Origin: Anaerolineaceae bacterium UBA700
Lineage (GTDB): Bacteria > Chloroflexota > Anaerolineae > Anaerolineales > Anaerolineaceae
Direction: 5' to 3'
Length of the DNA stretch: 11,511 nucleotides
Assembly: GCA_002298885.1 (NCBI GenBank)
Contig: DBMK01000187.1
Span: 1-11,511 of the forward strand
Made by a program: the position numbers and the translations under genes. The notes beneath the pieces are model-generated. The model was not told the origin of the DNA and searched no databases. It was given only the letters and a program-made list of their open reading frames with translations. Positions 4,259 through 11,511 of the stretch are shown piece after piece. The stretch's first letter is position 1. Each line of letters starts with the position of its first letter.

Positions 4259-7200
4259 ATGGCGTCTGTTTTGCCGACGAAATCCTACGCCCGCATTCCC
4301 GTAATTTTTAATCTCCCCGATTTAATTGAAGTCCAACTGGACTCGTTCCAACGCCTGAAACGCGAAGGTCTTTCCGATCTCTTCGATGAGATCTCACCCA
4401 TCGAATCCTACAATAAAGGTATGAAGTTATTCTTCCCCAGCCGCACGCCCGAATCGCAGCAGTGGGGATTGAAGTATTGGTTTGGAGAGCCTAAACACTC
4501 CATCGAAGAATGCGTCGAGCGCGACCTGACCTACGCCTGCCCGCTGTATGTTTCCGTGCTGCTGGCCGGCTCCGAAGTGCCCGACCCGATGAAGCAGGAC
4601 ATCTTCCTCGGCGATTTCCCCGAAATGACCGAGAAAGGCACCTTCATTATCAACGGTTCCGAGCGCGTGGTCGTCTCGCAGCTCATCCGCTCCCCAGGCG
4701 TCTATTTTGAAGCCCCGGTCGACCGCGCCTCCGGCCGCCGCCTGGCGATGGCCAAGCTCATCCCCGACCGCGGCGCCTGGATGGAGTTCGAGACCCGCAA
4801 GAACGACTACATTATCCTCAAGTTCAACCGCAAGCGCACCGTTCCCATCACCATTTTCCTGCGCGCCCTGGCCTGCGTTGAAGACGGCCTGCCCGAATCG
4901 CCTATTAAAGAGGGCACCGACGAAGAATTGATGGCCCTCTTCCAGGACGTGGATAACAATCCGGATCGCCTCTTCATCGCCTCCACCCTGCGCCAGGAGC
5001 CCGTATGGGACCTTTCCGGCGGCATTACCCTGGCCCAGGCGGCGCTGTTGGAGTTCTTCAAGCGCATGCGCCCCGGCGATCCGGCAACCCTGGATAACGC
5101 CAAGGCCTTCATGGTGGAACAGCTCTTCGACCAGCGCCATTACGACCTGGAAAAGGTTGGTCGGTATAAGCTCAACCAGAAGCTGGACCTTTCCGATCAC
5201 ATCCCGGTGTCGCACCGCAACGTAACCAAGTACGACGTGGTCCACCTGGTGCGGCGCATGATCATGATCAACAACGAGATGGAAGATAAGGACGACATCG
5301 ACCACCTCGGCAACCGCCGGGTCAAGACGGTCGGCGAGCTGGTGCAGAACAAGCTGCGTATCGGCCTGCGCCGCATGGAGCGCGTCATCAAAGAGCGCAT
5401 GTCCATCCGCGACCAGGACCAGCTTTCGCCGGTCAGCCTGGTGAATATCCGCCCGGTTGTGGCCGCACTGCGTGAATTCTTCGGTTCCAGCCAGCTCTCA
5501 CACTTCATGGACCAGACGAACCCGCTGGCCGAGCTGCGACACAAGCGCACGCTTTCGGCCCTGGGCCCCGGCGGCCTGCGCCGCGAGCGCGCTGGCTTCG
5601 ACGTGCGCGACGTGCACCATTCGCACTACGGACGCATCTGCCCCATTGAAACCCCTGAAGGCCCGAACATCGGCCTGATCGGCCGCCTGGCTTGCTTTGC
5701 CCGCGTCAACGAGTACGGGTTCATCGAGACCCCCTACCGGCGCGTGCTCAAGGTGCTCTCTTCCGACGACGCTCGCCTGGAAGGGCGCATGCTGCGCGAG
5801 ACCCTGGCCGACCCGGCTACCGGTGAAGTGATCGCCAAGCAGGGCGAACGGGTGACCAAGGCCATGCTGCCTGCCATCAAGAACCTGAACAAATCCTCGA
5901 TCTTCGTCGCCCCCTTCCTCTCGGAAGAGGTGGAATACCTTTCGGCCGATGCCGAGGACAAGTTCGTAATCGCCCAGGCGAACACGCTGATTAACAACCA
6001 CATGGAGTTCGACCAGGAGCGCATCTCCTGCCGGCACCACTCCGATTTCACCATCTCCGGCCCGGACAGCGTCAATTACATGGACGTCGCACCGCACCAG
6101 GTCGTCGGCGTCAGCGCCTCGCTGATCCCCTTCCTGGAGCACGACGACGCCAACCGCGCCCTGATGGGCTCGAACATGCAGACCCAGGCCGTGCCCCTCA
6201 TCATGCCCGACATCCCGATCATTTCCACCGGTATGGAGGCCTTTGCTGCCTCCGATTCCGGCCAGGTGGTCATTGCCGAAGAAGAGGGCCAGATCGTTTC
6301 CGTCAGCGGGCGCCAGGTCAACATGCGCACCAACGACGGCAAAGTGCACACCTACAACCTGCGCAAATACCAGCGCTCCAACCAGAGCACGTGCATCGAC
6401 CAGCGCCCGGCCGTAACCAAGGGCCAGCGCGTCCACCGCGGCGACATCCTGGCGGATTCTTCCTCCACCGTCAACGGCGACCTGGCCCTGGGCCAGAACG
6501 TGGTGGTGGCCTTCGTCTCCTGGGAGGGCGGCAACTTTGAAGACGCCATCCTCATCTCCGAGAAACTGGTCCAGGACGATAAGTTCACCTCGGTGCACAT
6601 CGAGAAATACGAGGTCGAAGCGCGCGACACCAAGCTCGGCCCCGAGGAAATCACCCGCGACATCCCCAACGTCGGCGAAGAAGCCATCAAGGACCTCGAC
6701 GAGCACGGCATCATCCGCATCGGCGCCGAAGTTGGACCAAACGATATCCTGGTCGGCAAGATTACACCTAAAGGTGAAAAAGAGCTAACTCCGGAAGAGC
6801 GCCTGCTGCGCGCCATCTTCGGCGAGAAATCCCGCGACGTGAAAGACACCTCCCTGCGCATGCCTCACGGCGAACGCGGCAAGGTGGTGGACGTCAAAGT
6901 GTTCACCCGCGAGGATAACGCCGACCTGGCCGCCGGTGTGGACATGATGGTGCGCATCTCGGTTGCCCAGCGGCGCAAGATCACCGCCGGCGACAAAATG
7001 GCCGGGCGTCACGGCAACAAGGGCGTCGTCTCGCGCGTCGTCCCTGTAGAAGATATGCCCTTCCTGGAAGACGGTCAGCAGGTGGATATCATTCTTAACC
7101 CGCTGGGCGTGCCTGCCCGTATGAACATCGGCCAGATGCTCGAAACGCACCTGGGCTGGGCTGCCCGCCGCCTCGGTTTCAGGGCCATTACCCCCGTGTT

Positions 7201-8182
7201 CGACGGCGCTACTGAAGCCCAGATCGAAGCTGAGCTGGGCCGGTCCTGGATGTCTGACCAGGCCTGGAAGGAAGCCGCCGAAAAGGCCTGGGAATGGATC
7301 CAGGAACAGGAAGACTACGATCCTGTCTCCATTCGCGACGACGACGAAGTGCGCGCCCTGTACCTGGAACAATGGCTGGGTGATAAAGGCTACGACATCG
7401 ACCGCATGACCCAGGACCCGCGCTACGCCCGCCAGATCACCCTGCAGGAATGGCTGCGCGACCAGGGCTACAACCCGGACGAGGTGATGCTTTTCGAGGT
7501 TTCACCTGATCTCAAGCCCGAATCCGAGCAGATGGATGAACGATCCATCACTACCTGTCTGCGCCTTTGGCTGGAACGCATGGGTCGAGAGGTGAAGGAC
7601 GCTACCGATGTCGAGATCCGCGATCAGGCTGAAAAATGCACCGATGAAACCGGCTATCCGATGCCGATCCTTGGCAAGCAGATCCTGCGCGATGGCAAGA
7701 CCGGCAACCAATACGACCAGGCCGTTACCGTAGGTGTGATGACCATGCTCAAGCTGCACCACCTGGTCGAAGATAAGGTGCACGCGCGCTCAACCGGCCC
7801 GTACAGCCTGGTAACCCAGCAGCCGCTGGGCGGCAAGGCTCAGTTTGGCGGTCAGCGTTTCGGCGAAATGGAAGTTTGGGCGCTGGAAGCTTACGGCGCT
7901 GCCTACACCCTGCAGGAAATGCTCACCGTCAAATCCGACGACGTGCAGGGCCGGGTGAACACCTACGAGGCTATCGTCAAGGGCGATCAGATCGAAGAGC
8001 CCAGCCTGCCGGCATCCTTCCGGGTGCTGGTCAAAGAGCTGCAAAGCCTTGGGCTGGCCGTAGAGGCGGTAATGGACAGCGGCGAGGTGATACGCTTTGG
8101 CAAAGACGAAGAACGCGTCCGCCCGCCAAAGCTTGAAACCGGCCTGCTTGGTCTTGGCGAAGAGCTGGATGATATTGGTTAA
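4259..8182 (+). CDS. rpoB: DNA-directed RNA polymerase subunit beta
   Basis: This 1307-aa protein is the beta subunit, which with beta prime forms the catalytic centre of RNA polymerase. Landmarks in order are the N-terminal [19 protein letters not shown] block, the rifampicin region (about 409-434, [20 protein letters not shown] and following), [20 protein letters not shown], the flap region with [14 protein letters not shown], the active-site block [12 protein letters not shown] (911-922), and the C-terminal [20 protein letters not shown] clamp segment. Between VFDGA (ending at residue 984) and LRDGKTG (from 1143) there are 158 residues where Bacillus subtilis has about 21, so this is a large extra segment. 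At rifampicin-contact positions, residue 415 is His (Gln513 in E. coli) and 431 is Thr (Arg529). The ATG at 4259 has AGGAG 6 nt upstream. It has its own promoter. Neither rplJ-rplL upstream nor rpoC downstream is present. Confidence 0.98.
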   Translation: MASVLPTKSYARIPVIFNLPDLIEVQLDSFQRLKREGLSDLFDEISPIESYNKGMKLFFPSRTPESQQWGLKYWFGEPKHSIEECVERDLTYACPLYVSVLLAGSEVPDPMKQDIFLGDFPEMTEKGTFIINGSERVVVSQLIRSPGVYFEAPVDRASGRRLAMAKLIPDRGAWMEFETRKNDYIILKFNRKRTVPITIFLRALACVEDGLPESPIKEGTDEELMALFQDVDNNPDRLFIASTLRQEPVWDLSGGITLAQAALLEFFKRMRPGDPATLDNAKAFMVEQLFDQRHYDLEKVGRYKLNQKLDLSDHIPVSHRNVTKYDVVHLVRRMIMINNEMEDKDDIDHLGNRRVKTVGELVQNKLRIGLRRMERVIKERMSIRDQDQLSPVSLVNIRPVVAALREFFGSSQLSHFMDQTNPLAELRHKRTLSALGPGGLRRERAGFDVRDVHHSHYGRICPIETPEGPNIGLIGRLACFARVNEYGFIETPYRRVLKVLSSDDARLEGRMLRETLADPATGEVIAKQGERVTKAMLPAIKNLNKSSIFVAPFLSEEVEYLSADAEDKFVIAQANTLINNHMEFDQERISCRHHSDFTISGPDSVNYMDVAPHQVVGVSASLIPFLEHDDANRALMGSNMQTQAVPLIMPDIPIISTGMEAFAASDSGQVVIAEEEGQIVSVSGRQVNMRTNDGKVHTYNLRKYQRSNQSTCIDQRPAVTKGQRVHRGDILADSSSTVNGDLALGQNVVVAFVSWEGGNFEDAILISEKLVQDDKFTSVHIEKYEVEARDTKLGPEEITRDIPNVGEEAIKDLDEHGIIRIGAEVGPNDILVGKITPKGEKELTPEERLLRAIFGEKSRDVKDTSLRMPHGERGKVVDVKVFTREDNADLAAGVDMMVRISVAQRRKITAGDKMAGRHGNKGVVSRVVPVEDMPFLEDGQQVDIILNPLGVPARMNIGQMLETHLGWAARRLGFRAITPVFDGATEAQIEAELGRSWMSDQAWKEAAEKAWEWIQEQEDYDPVSIRDDDEVRALYLEQWLGDKGYDIDRMTQDPRYARQITLQEWLRDQGYNPDEVMLFEVSPDLKPESEQMDERSITTCLRLWLERMGREVKDATDVEIRDQAEKCTDETGYPMPILGKQILRDGKTGNQYDQAVTVGVMTMLKLHHLVEDKVHARSTGPYSLVTQQPLGGKAQFGGQRFGEMEVWALEAYGAAYTLQEMLTVKSDDVQGRVNTYEAIVKGDQIEEPSLPASFRVLVKELQSLGLAVEAVMDSGEVIRFGKDEERVRPPKLETGLLGLGEELDDIG

Positions 8183-8192
8183 GCAATAGAAC

Positions 8193-8228
8193 ACACCGGG
8201 ATGGGGTAGAAAAACCCCATCCCGGTGT
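8193..8228. terminator. Strong hairpin after rpoB, without T tract
   Basis: A perfect 15-bp stem (8193-8207 with 8214-8228) carries a six-nt AGAAAA loop and starts 10 nt after the rpoB stop codon. Neither side has a run of T, so it is not a canonical rho-independent terminator in either direction. It probably marks the 3' end of the rpoB mRNA (processing, stabilisation or pausing), given that a new promoter follows at 8248. Confidence 0.6.
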
Positions 8229-8247
8229 GAAAAGAGCTGTCTGATAA

Positions 8248-8276
8248 TTGACGCGCGCGGGGACCTGTGATATACT
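8248..8276 (+). promoter_or_regulatory. str operon promoter with extended -10
   Basis: TTGACG (8248-8253) and TATACT (8271-8276) are separated by 17 nt. TGA directly precedes the -10 box, forming an extended -10 (TGATATACT, 8268-8276). This is a strong promoter for rpsL-rpsG-fusA-tuf. Transcription should start near 8283, giving a leader of about 145 nt before rpsL. Confidence 0.85.
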
Positions 8277-8311
8277 CTTCCCCCGTTGTGCCCTGTCTGG
8301 GAGGGATTAAT

Positions 8312-8344
8312 ATGCCCAGGTGCGGAATACTTCCGGCATTGTAA
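8312..8344 (+). CDS. Candidate 10-codon leader ORF in the str operon leader
   Basis: The ATG at 8312 has GGGAGGG (8299-8305) 6 nt upstream, an excellent ribosome binding site. It encodes MPRCGILPAL and stops at TAA (8342-8344). The stop codon directly abuts the left arm of a hairpin (8345-8351). The peptide is too short for homology, and chance cannot be excluded, but ribosome binding site, ORF and structure are arranged as in leader-peptide regulation. A ribosome finishing this ORF would cover the hairpin arm. Confidence 0.4.
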   Translation: MPRCGILPAL

Positions 8345-8402
8345 TAACGACTTCGCGCAGTACCCCCAAGGGTTAGTCGTTACTTTGAATGAAAGAGAAT
8401 GC
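8336..8402 (+). promoter_or_regulatory. Structured leader of the str operon
   Basis: TAACGAC (8345-8351) pairs with GTCGTTA (8376-8382), and inside it ACCC (8362-8365) can pair with GGGT (8370-8373). An outer GCATT (8336-8340) can pair with AATGC (8398-8402). A run of eight T (8407-8414) follows, just before the rpsL ribosome binding site GGAGGC (8415-8420). The structure could be an attenuator or a binding site for a ribosomal protein controlling the operon. The role is inferred. Confidence 0.45.
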
Positions 8403-8426
8403 GTAATTTTTTTTGGAGGCTAGAAA

Positions 8427-8846
8427 GTGCCCACAATTAACCAACTGATCCGAAAGGGACGCGTGTCCAAAAAGATCAAAAGCAAGGCTCCGGCTTTGCT
8501 GTACACCCTGAACACTATGAAGCAGCGCCGGGTGCGCCAGATCGCGGGTTCTCCCCAGAAGCGCGGTGTGTGCACCATTGTCCGCACCATGACCCCCAAG
8601 AAACCGAACTCAGCCCTGCGCAAGATCGCCCGCGTTCGTCTGACCAACGGTATCGAGGTCACGGCTTACATCCCGGGTGAGGGCCATTCCTTGCAGGAGC
8701 ACTCTGTGGTGCTCGTGCGCGGCGGCCGCGTTAAAGACCTGCCCGGTGTGCGCTATCATATCGTGCGCGGCACCCTCGATACTGCCGGTGTTGCCAAACG
8801 TGGCCAGAGTCGTTCGAAGTATGGCGCCAAGCGCCCGAAGGCCTGA
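8427..8846 (+). CDS. rpsL: 30S ribosomal protein S12
   Basis: This 139-aa S12 is part of the decoding centre of the 30S subunit and a control point of translational accuracy. Family blocks are [11 protein letters not shown] at the N-terminus, [20 protein letters not shown] (around the streptomycin-determining lysine), [26 protein letters not shown] (with the Asp that is methylthiolated in many bacteria) and [11 protein letters not shown] at the end. It has the longer N-terminal segment (about 15 residues before SPQKRG) found in Bacillus-type S12 and absent from E. coli. The lysines linked to streptomycin resistance are wild type. The start is GTG at 8427 with GGAGGC 6 nt upstream; no ATG fits. 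It is the first large gene of the str operon and is 33 nt from rpsG. Confidence 0.98.
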   Translation: MPTINQLIRKGRVSKKIKSKAPALLYTLNTMKQRRVRQIAGSPQKRGVCTIVRTMTPKKPNSALRKIARVRLTNGIEVTAYIPGEGHSLQEHSVVLVRGGRVKDLPGVRYHIVRGTLDTAGVAKRGQSRSKYGAKRPKA

Positions 8847-8879
8847 TTTTTTCGATTTTATTTTTGATGGAGTAGTCGC

Positions 8880-9347
8880 ATGCGACGTACGAGACCTGAA
8901 AAGCGGGAAGTCCTCCCCGACGTTCGTTACCAGAACGTTGTAATTTCTTCATTCATCAACCGCATTATGCGGCGTGGCAAGCGCAGCGTAGCCACTACCC
9001 TGGTCTACAACGCCCTGGAAATCATGGGCGAGCGCACCGGCAAGAACCCGGTCGACGTTTTCGAGCAGGCATTGAAGAACGTCGGTCCGGTCATGGAAGT
9101 CCGCCCCCGCCGCGTTGGCGGCGCGACCTACCAGGTTCCTATGGAGGTTCCGCAGTCTCGCCGCATGACCCTGGCCATGCGCTGGGTCATCGACGGTTCC
9201 AAGAGCCGCACGGGCAAATCCTTCGCCGAAAAACTGTCCGCCGAGCTGTTGGACGCCTACAACAACCAGGGCTCCGCAGTCCGCAAGCGCGAAGAGACGC
9301 ACAAGATGGCCGAAGCCAACCGCGCCTTCTCTCATTATCGTCTGTAA
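8880..9347 (+). CDS. rpsG: 30S ribosomal protein S7
   Basis: This 155-aa S7 is the normal length for bacteria. S7 nucleates assembly of the 30S head by binding the 3' domain of 16S rRNA and lies near the E site. Family features include the basic N-terminus MRRTRPEKREVLPD, FINRIMRRGKRSVA, NPVDVFEQALKNVGPVMEVR, RRVGGATYQVPMEV, and the C-terminal HKMAEANRAFSHYRL. The ATG at 8880 has GGAG (8869-8872) 7 nt upstream. It follows rpsL by 33 nt and precedes fusA by 28 nt, the classical str order. In E. coli S7 represses this operon by binding between rpsL and rpsG. I did not identify an equivalent structured site in the short gap here. Confidence 0.98.
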   Translation: MRRTRPEKREVLPDVRYQNVVISSFINRIMRRGKRSVATTLVYNALEIMGERTGKNPVDVFEQALKNVGPVMEVRPRRVGGATYQVPMEVPQSRRMTLAMRWVIDGSKSRTGKSFAEKLSAELLDAYNNQGSAVRKREETHKMAEANRAFSHYRL

Positions 9348-9375
9348 TTTCTAGAGAGGGTTAAGTAAAGCTTCC

Positions 9376-11445
9376 ATGGCCAGGACTGTCCCGTTAGACA
9401 AATACCGCAATATCGGCATTATTGCCCATATTGACGCCGGTAAAACCACTACCACCGAGCGTATCTTATACTATACCGGCAAGACTTACCGTTTGGGTTC
9501 GGTGGATGACGGGACGACGGTTACAGATTGGATGGTACAGGAACGAGAACGAGGTATCACCATTGTTTCTGCCGCGGTTACGGCCGAATGGAAGGGCTAC
9601 CGGATCAACCTGATCGACACCCCTGGACACATCGACTTCACCGCCGAAGTACAGCGCTCGCTGCGCGTGCTTGACGGCGGTGTTGTTGTTTTTGACGCCG
9701 TCCAGGGCGTGGAGCCGCAGAGCGAAACCGTCTGGCGCCAGGCTGACCGCTACGACGTCCCCCGAATTTGCTTTGCCAACAAGATGGACCGGACCGGCGC
9801 CTCGTTTGAGGATACGATCCAATCCATCATTTCTCGCCTGGGCGCCAACCCGATTCCCATGCAGCTTCCCATCGGGCGAGAACAGAGCTTCCGTGGAATA
9901 ATCGACCTGCTGACCATGCAGGCGATTTTTTGGCAGGACGAAACCGGCAAAGAAATGACCGTTGCCGCCATCCCGCCGGAAATGCAGAAAGAAGCCGAAG
10001 AAGCGCGGGCGCGCATGGTCGAGAAGATCGCCGAGCTGGACGACGAATTGACGGTTAAATTCCTCGAAGGCGACGAGATCACGGTCGATGAATTGAAAGC
10101 TGGCCTGCGCAAAGCGGTTATCGCCAACAAGGCCGCCCCCATCTTCTGCGGCTCGGCCCTGCGCAACAAGGGTGTGCAGCCCCTGTTAGATGCCGTCATC
10201 GATTACCTGCCCTCACCGGCGGAAGTCCCGCCGGTAAAAGGCACCGACCCAGACAAAGGCACCGAGCTTGTGCGCCTGCCGGATGACGATGCTCCCATGT
10301 CGGCCCTGGTCTTCAAGATCGTAACCGATCCCTACGTCGGCCGCCTGGCCTATTTCCGAGTCTATTCCGGAACGCTGACCCAGGGCATGATGGCCGCCAA
10401 CCCGGTCAAGGGCAAGCGCGAGCGCATCGGCCGCCTGCTGCGCATGTACGCCGACCGCCGCGAGGATATCACCGAAGTCCAGGCCGGCGACATTGCCGCC
10501 GTGCTGGGCTTGAAGGAATCCTTCACCGGCGATACCCTTTGCGACCAGCACCATCCGGTGGTGTTGGAGAGTATTTCCTTCCCCGAACCGGTCATCTCCA
10601 TCGCCATCGAGCCCAAAACCACCTCCGACCAGGAGAAGATGGGCGAGGCGCTGCGCAAACTTTCCGAGGAAGACCCCACTTTCCGGGTCCACACTGACGA
10701 AAACACTGGCCAGACCGTAATTTCGGGCATGGGCGAGCTTCACCTCGACGTGCTTGTCGACCGCATGCTGCGCGAGTTCCGCGTCCAGGCCAACGTCGGC
10801 CGGGTGCGCGTTTCGTACCGCGAGACCATCACTCGCCCGGTGCAGAAAGTCAGCTACCGCTACGTCAAGCAGACAGGTGGGCGGGGTATGTATGGGCACG
10901 TGGTCTTCAACCTGGAGCCGCTGGACCGCGGCAGCGGTGTGGTTTTCGAGAATAAGGTCTTCGGCGGCGCTATCCCCAACGAGTACATCTCGGCGGTCGA
11001 AAAAGGCGCCCGCGAGGCAGCCGAGGGAGGCGTTTTGGCCGGCTACCCGGCTACGGATCTGAAGATCCAGCTCATCGACGGCTCGTACCATGAAGTCGAT
11101 TCGAACGAAATGGCCTTCAAAATGGCCGCCAGCCTGGGTTTCAAGGAAGCCTTCGAAAAAGGCGCCCCGGTCCTGCTGGAACCGATCATGAAGGTGGAAG
11201 TGATTATCCCGGAGGAATTCCTGGGCGATGTCCTGGGGCAGTTGAACTCCCGCCGGGCGTCGATTATGGGTATGGACCAGCGCCATAACGCCCATGCGGT
11301 GCGCGCACTGGTGCCGCTGGCGGAAATGTTCGGTTATGCAACCGAGCTGCGCTCGGCCAGTCAGGGCCGCGGTGTGTTCTCGATGGAATTCGACCACTAC
11401 GCCCCCGTTTCGGCCTCTGTTGCCGAAAAGATATTAAATTCATAA
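9376..11445 (+). CDS. fusA: Elongation factor G
   Basis: This 689-aa EF-G is the GTPase that drives translocation of tRNA and mRNA after peptide bond formation and helps recycle ribosomes. The GTPase motifs are intact: G1 AHIDAGKTT (17-25), G2 RGITI, G3 DTPGH (81-85), G4 NKMD (135-138) and G5 GSA (259-261). Domains II-V follow at the usual length, including [18 protein letters not shown] in domain III and [18 protein letters not shown] in domain IV. A small departure is Val instead of the common Glu in the switch I segment [13 protein letters not shown]. The ribosome binding site is weak: AGAGGG ends at 9360, 15 nt before the ATG, so translation may depend on coupling with rpsG. It belongs to the str operon and precedes tuf by 44 nt. 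Confidence 0.98.
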   Translation: MARTVPLDKYRNIGIIAHIDAGKTTTTERILYYTGKTYRLGSVDDGTTVTDWMVQERERGITIVSAAVTAEWKGYRINLIDTPGHIDFTAEVQRSLRVLDGGVVVFDAVQGVEPQSETVWRQADRYDVPRICFANKMDRTGASFEDTIQSIISRLGANPIPMQLPIGREQSFRGIIDLLTMQAIFWQDETGKEMTVAAIPPEMQKEAEEARARMVEKIAELDDELTVKFLEGDEITVDELKAGLRKAVIANKAAPIFCGSALRNKGVQPLLDAVIDYLPSPAEVPPVKGTDPDKGTELVRLPDDDAPMSALVFKIVTDPYVGRLAYFRVYSGTLTQGMMAANPVKGKRERIGRLLRMYADRREDITEVQAGDIAAVLGLKESFTGDTLCDQHHPVVLESISFPEPVISIAIEPKTTSDQEKMGEALRKLSEEDPTFRVHTDENTGQTVISGMGELHLDVLVDRMLREFRVQANVGRVRVSYRETITRPVQKVSYRYVKQTGGRGMYGHVVFNLEPLDRGSGVVFENKVFGGAIPNEYISAVEKGAREAAEGGVLAGYPATDLKIQLIDGSYHEVDSNEMAFKMAASLGFKEAFEKGAPVLLEPIMKVEVIIPEEFLGDVLGQLNSRRASIMGMDQRHNAHAVRALVPLAEMFGYATELRSASQGRGVFSMEFDHYAPVSASVAEKILNS

Positions 11446-11489
11446 TCCAACTCATTTTCAGGACTTATTGAAAAGGAGCGTTCTAACAC

Positions 11490-11511
11490 ATGGCAAAGCA
11501 GAAATACGAAC
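11490..11511 (+). CDS. tuf: Elongation factor Tu, 5' end only
   Basis: The window ends after seven codons, MAKQKYE, which matches the conserved N-terminus of bacterial EF-Tu (MAKxKFE type). AAGGAG (11473-11478) lies 11 nt upstream of the ATG. Its position after fusA is the standard str operon location of tuf, the GTPase that delivers aminoacyl-tRNA to the ribosome. The identification rests on the start sequence and gene order only. Confidence 0.88.

Noticed and set aside
5498..6706. 402-codon open frame on the minus strand inside rpoB
   Set aside because: It lies wholly opposite highly conserved rpoB codons. Its composition (rich in Val, Ala, Gly, His, Asp) is what GC-rich third positions produce on the opposite strand. 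No ribosome binding site or recognisable domain is seen.
10213..11397. 394-codon open frame on the minus strand inside fusA
   Set aside because: It lies opposite conserved EF-G sequence, has the same shadow composition, and shows no motifs. It is an artefact of codon usage.

Overview
The window is chromosomal, GC-rich bacterial DNA. It contains the start of the str operon (rpsL, rpsG, fusA, start of tuf), preceded by an independently transcribed rpoB and by a set of small accessory genes, all on the + strand. The protein sequences look most like the Chloroflexota (perhaps class Anaerolineae), but this is an impression from the sequences and no search was run.

Layout. (1) 1-375: a sigma70-type promoter, a 32-codon ORF with a ribosome binding site, two consecutive intrinsic-terminator-like hairpins that can also pair with each other, a third small hairpin, then the ribosome binding site of the next gene. 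(2) 376-1511: two tandem, translationally coupled RimJ/RimL-type GNAT acetyltransferase paralogues. The first has lost most of its acetyl-CoA loop. (3) 1494-1623: two copies of a heptamer-based direct repeat flanking a REP-like palindrome. (4) 1644-2663: a two-domain GNAT protein, followed by a hairpin with a perfect 21-bp stem. (5) 2807-4110: a HAD-family hydrolase and a YfcE-type metallophosphoesterase. (6) 4142-8182: an UP-like AT-rich tract, a strong promoter, a structured leader and rpoB. The RNA polymerase beta subunit carries an extra segment of about 135-140 residues near its C-terminus, built partly from a 26-residue repeat, and has two natural substitutions at rifampicin-contact positions. 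(7) 8193-8426: a perfect 15-bp hairpin, the str promoter with an extended -10, and a leader of about 145 nt holding a 10-codon ORF and a hairpin. (8) 8427-11511: rpsL, rpsG, fusA and the first seven codons of tuf.

The housekeeping half encodes transcription and translation core machinery: RNA polymerase beta, S12 and S7 of the 30S subunit, EF-G and EF-Tu. The gene order is unusual because rpoC does not follow rpoB and rplJ-rplL do not precede it. The accessory half has no clear common pathway. Its most interesting parts are the attenuator-like leader before the acetyltransferases and the degenerate acetyltransferase paralogue. I see no rRNA, tRNA, CRISPR array, transposase or phage gene. No wholly new multi-gene system is evident. 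The best candidates for undescribed biology are the beta-subunit insertion and the two leader-ORF regions.
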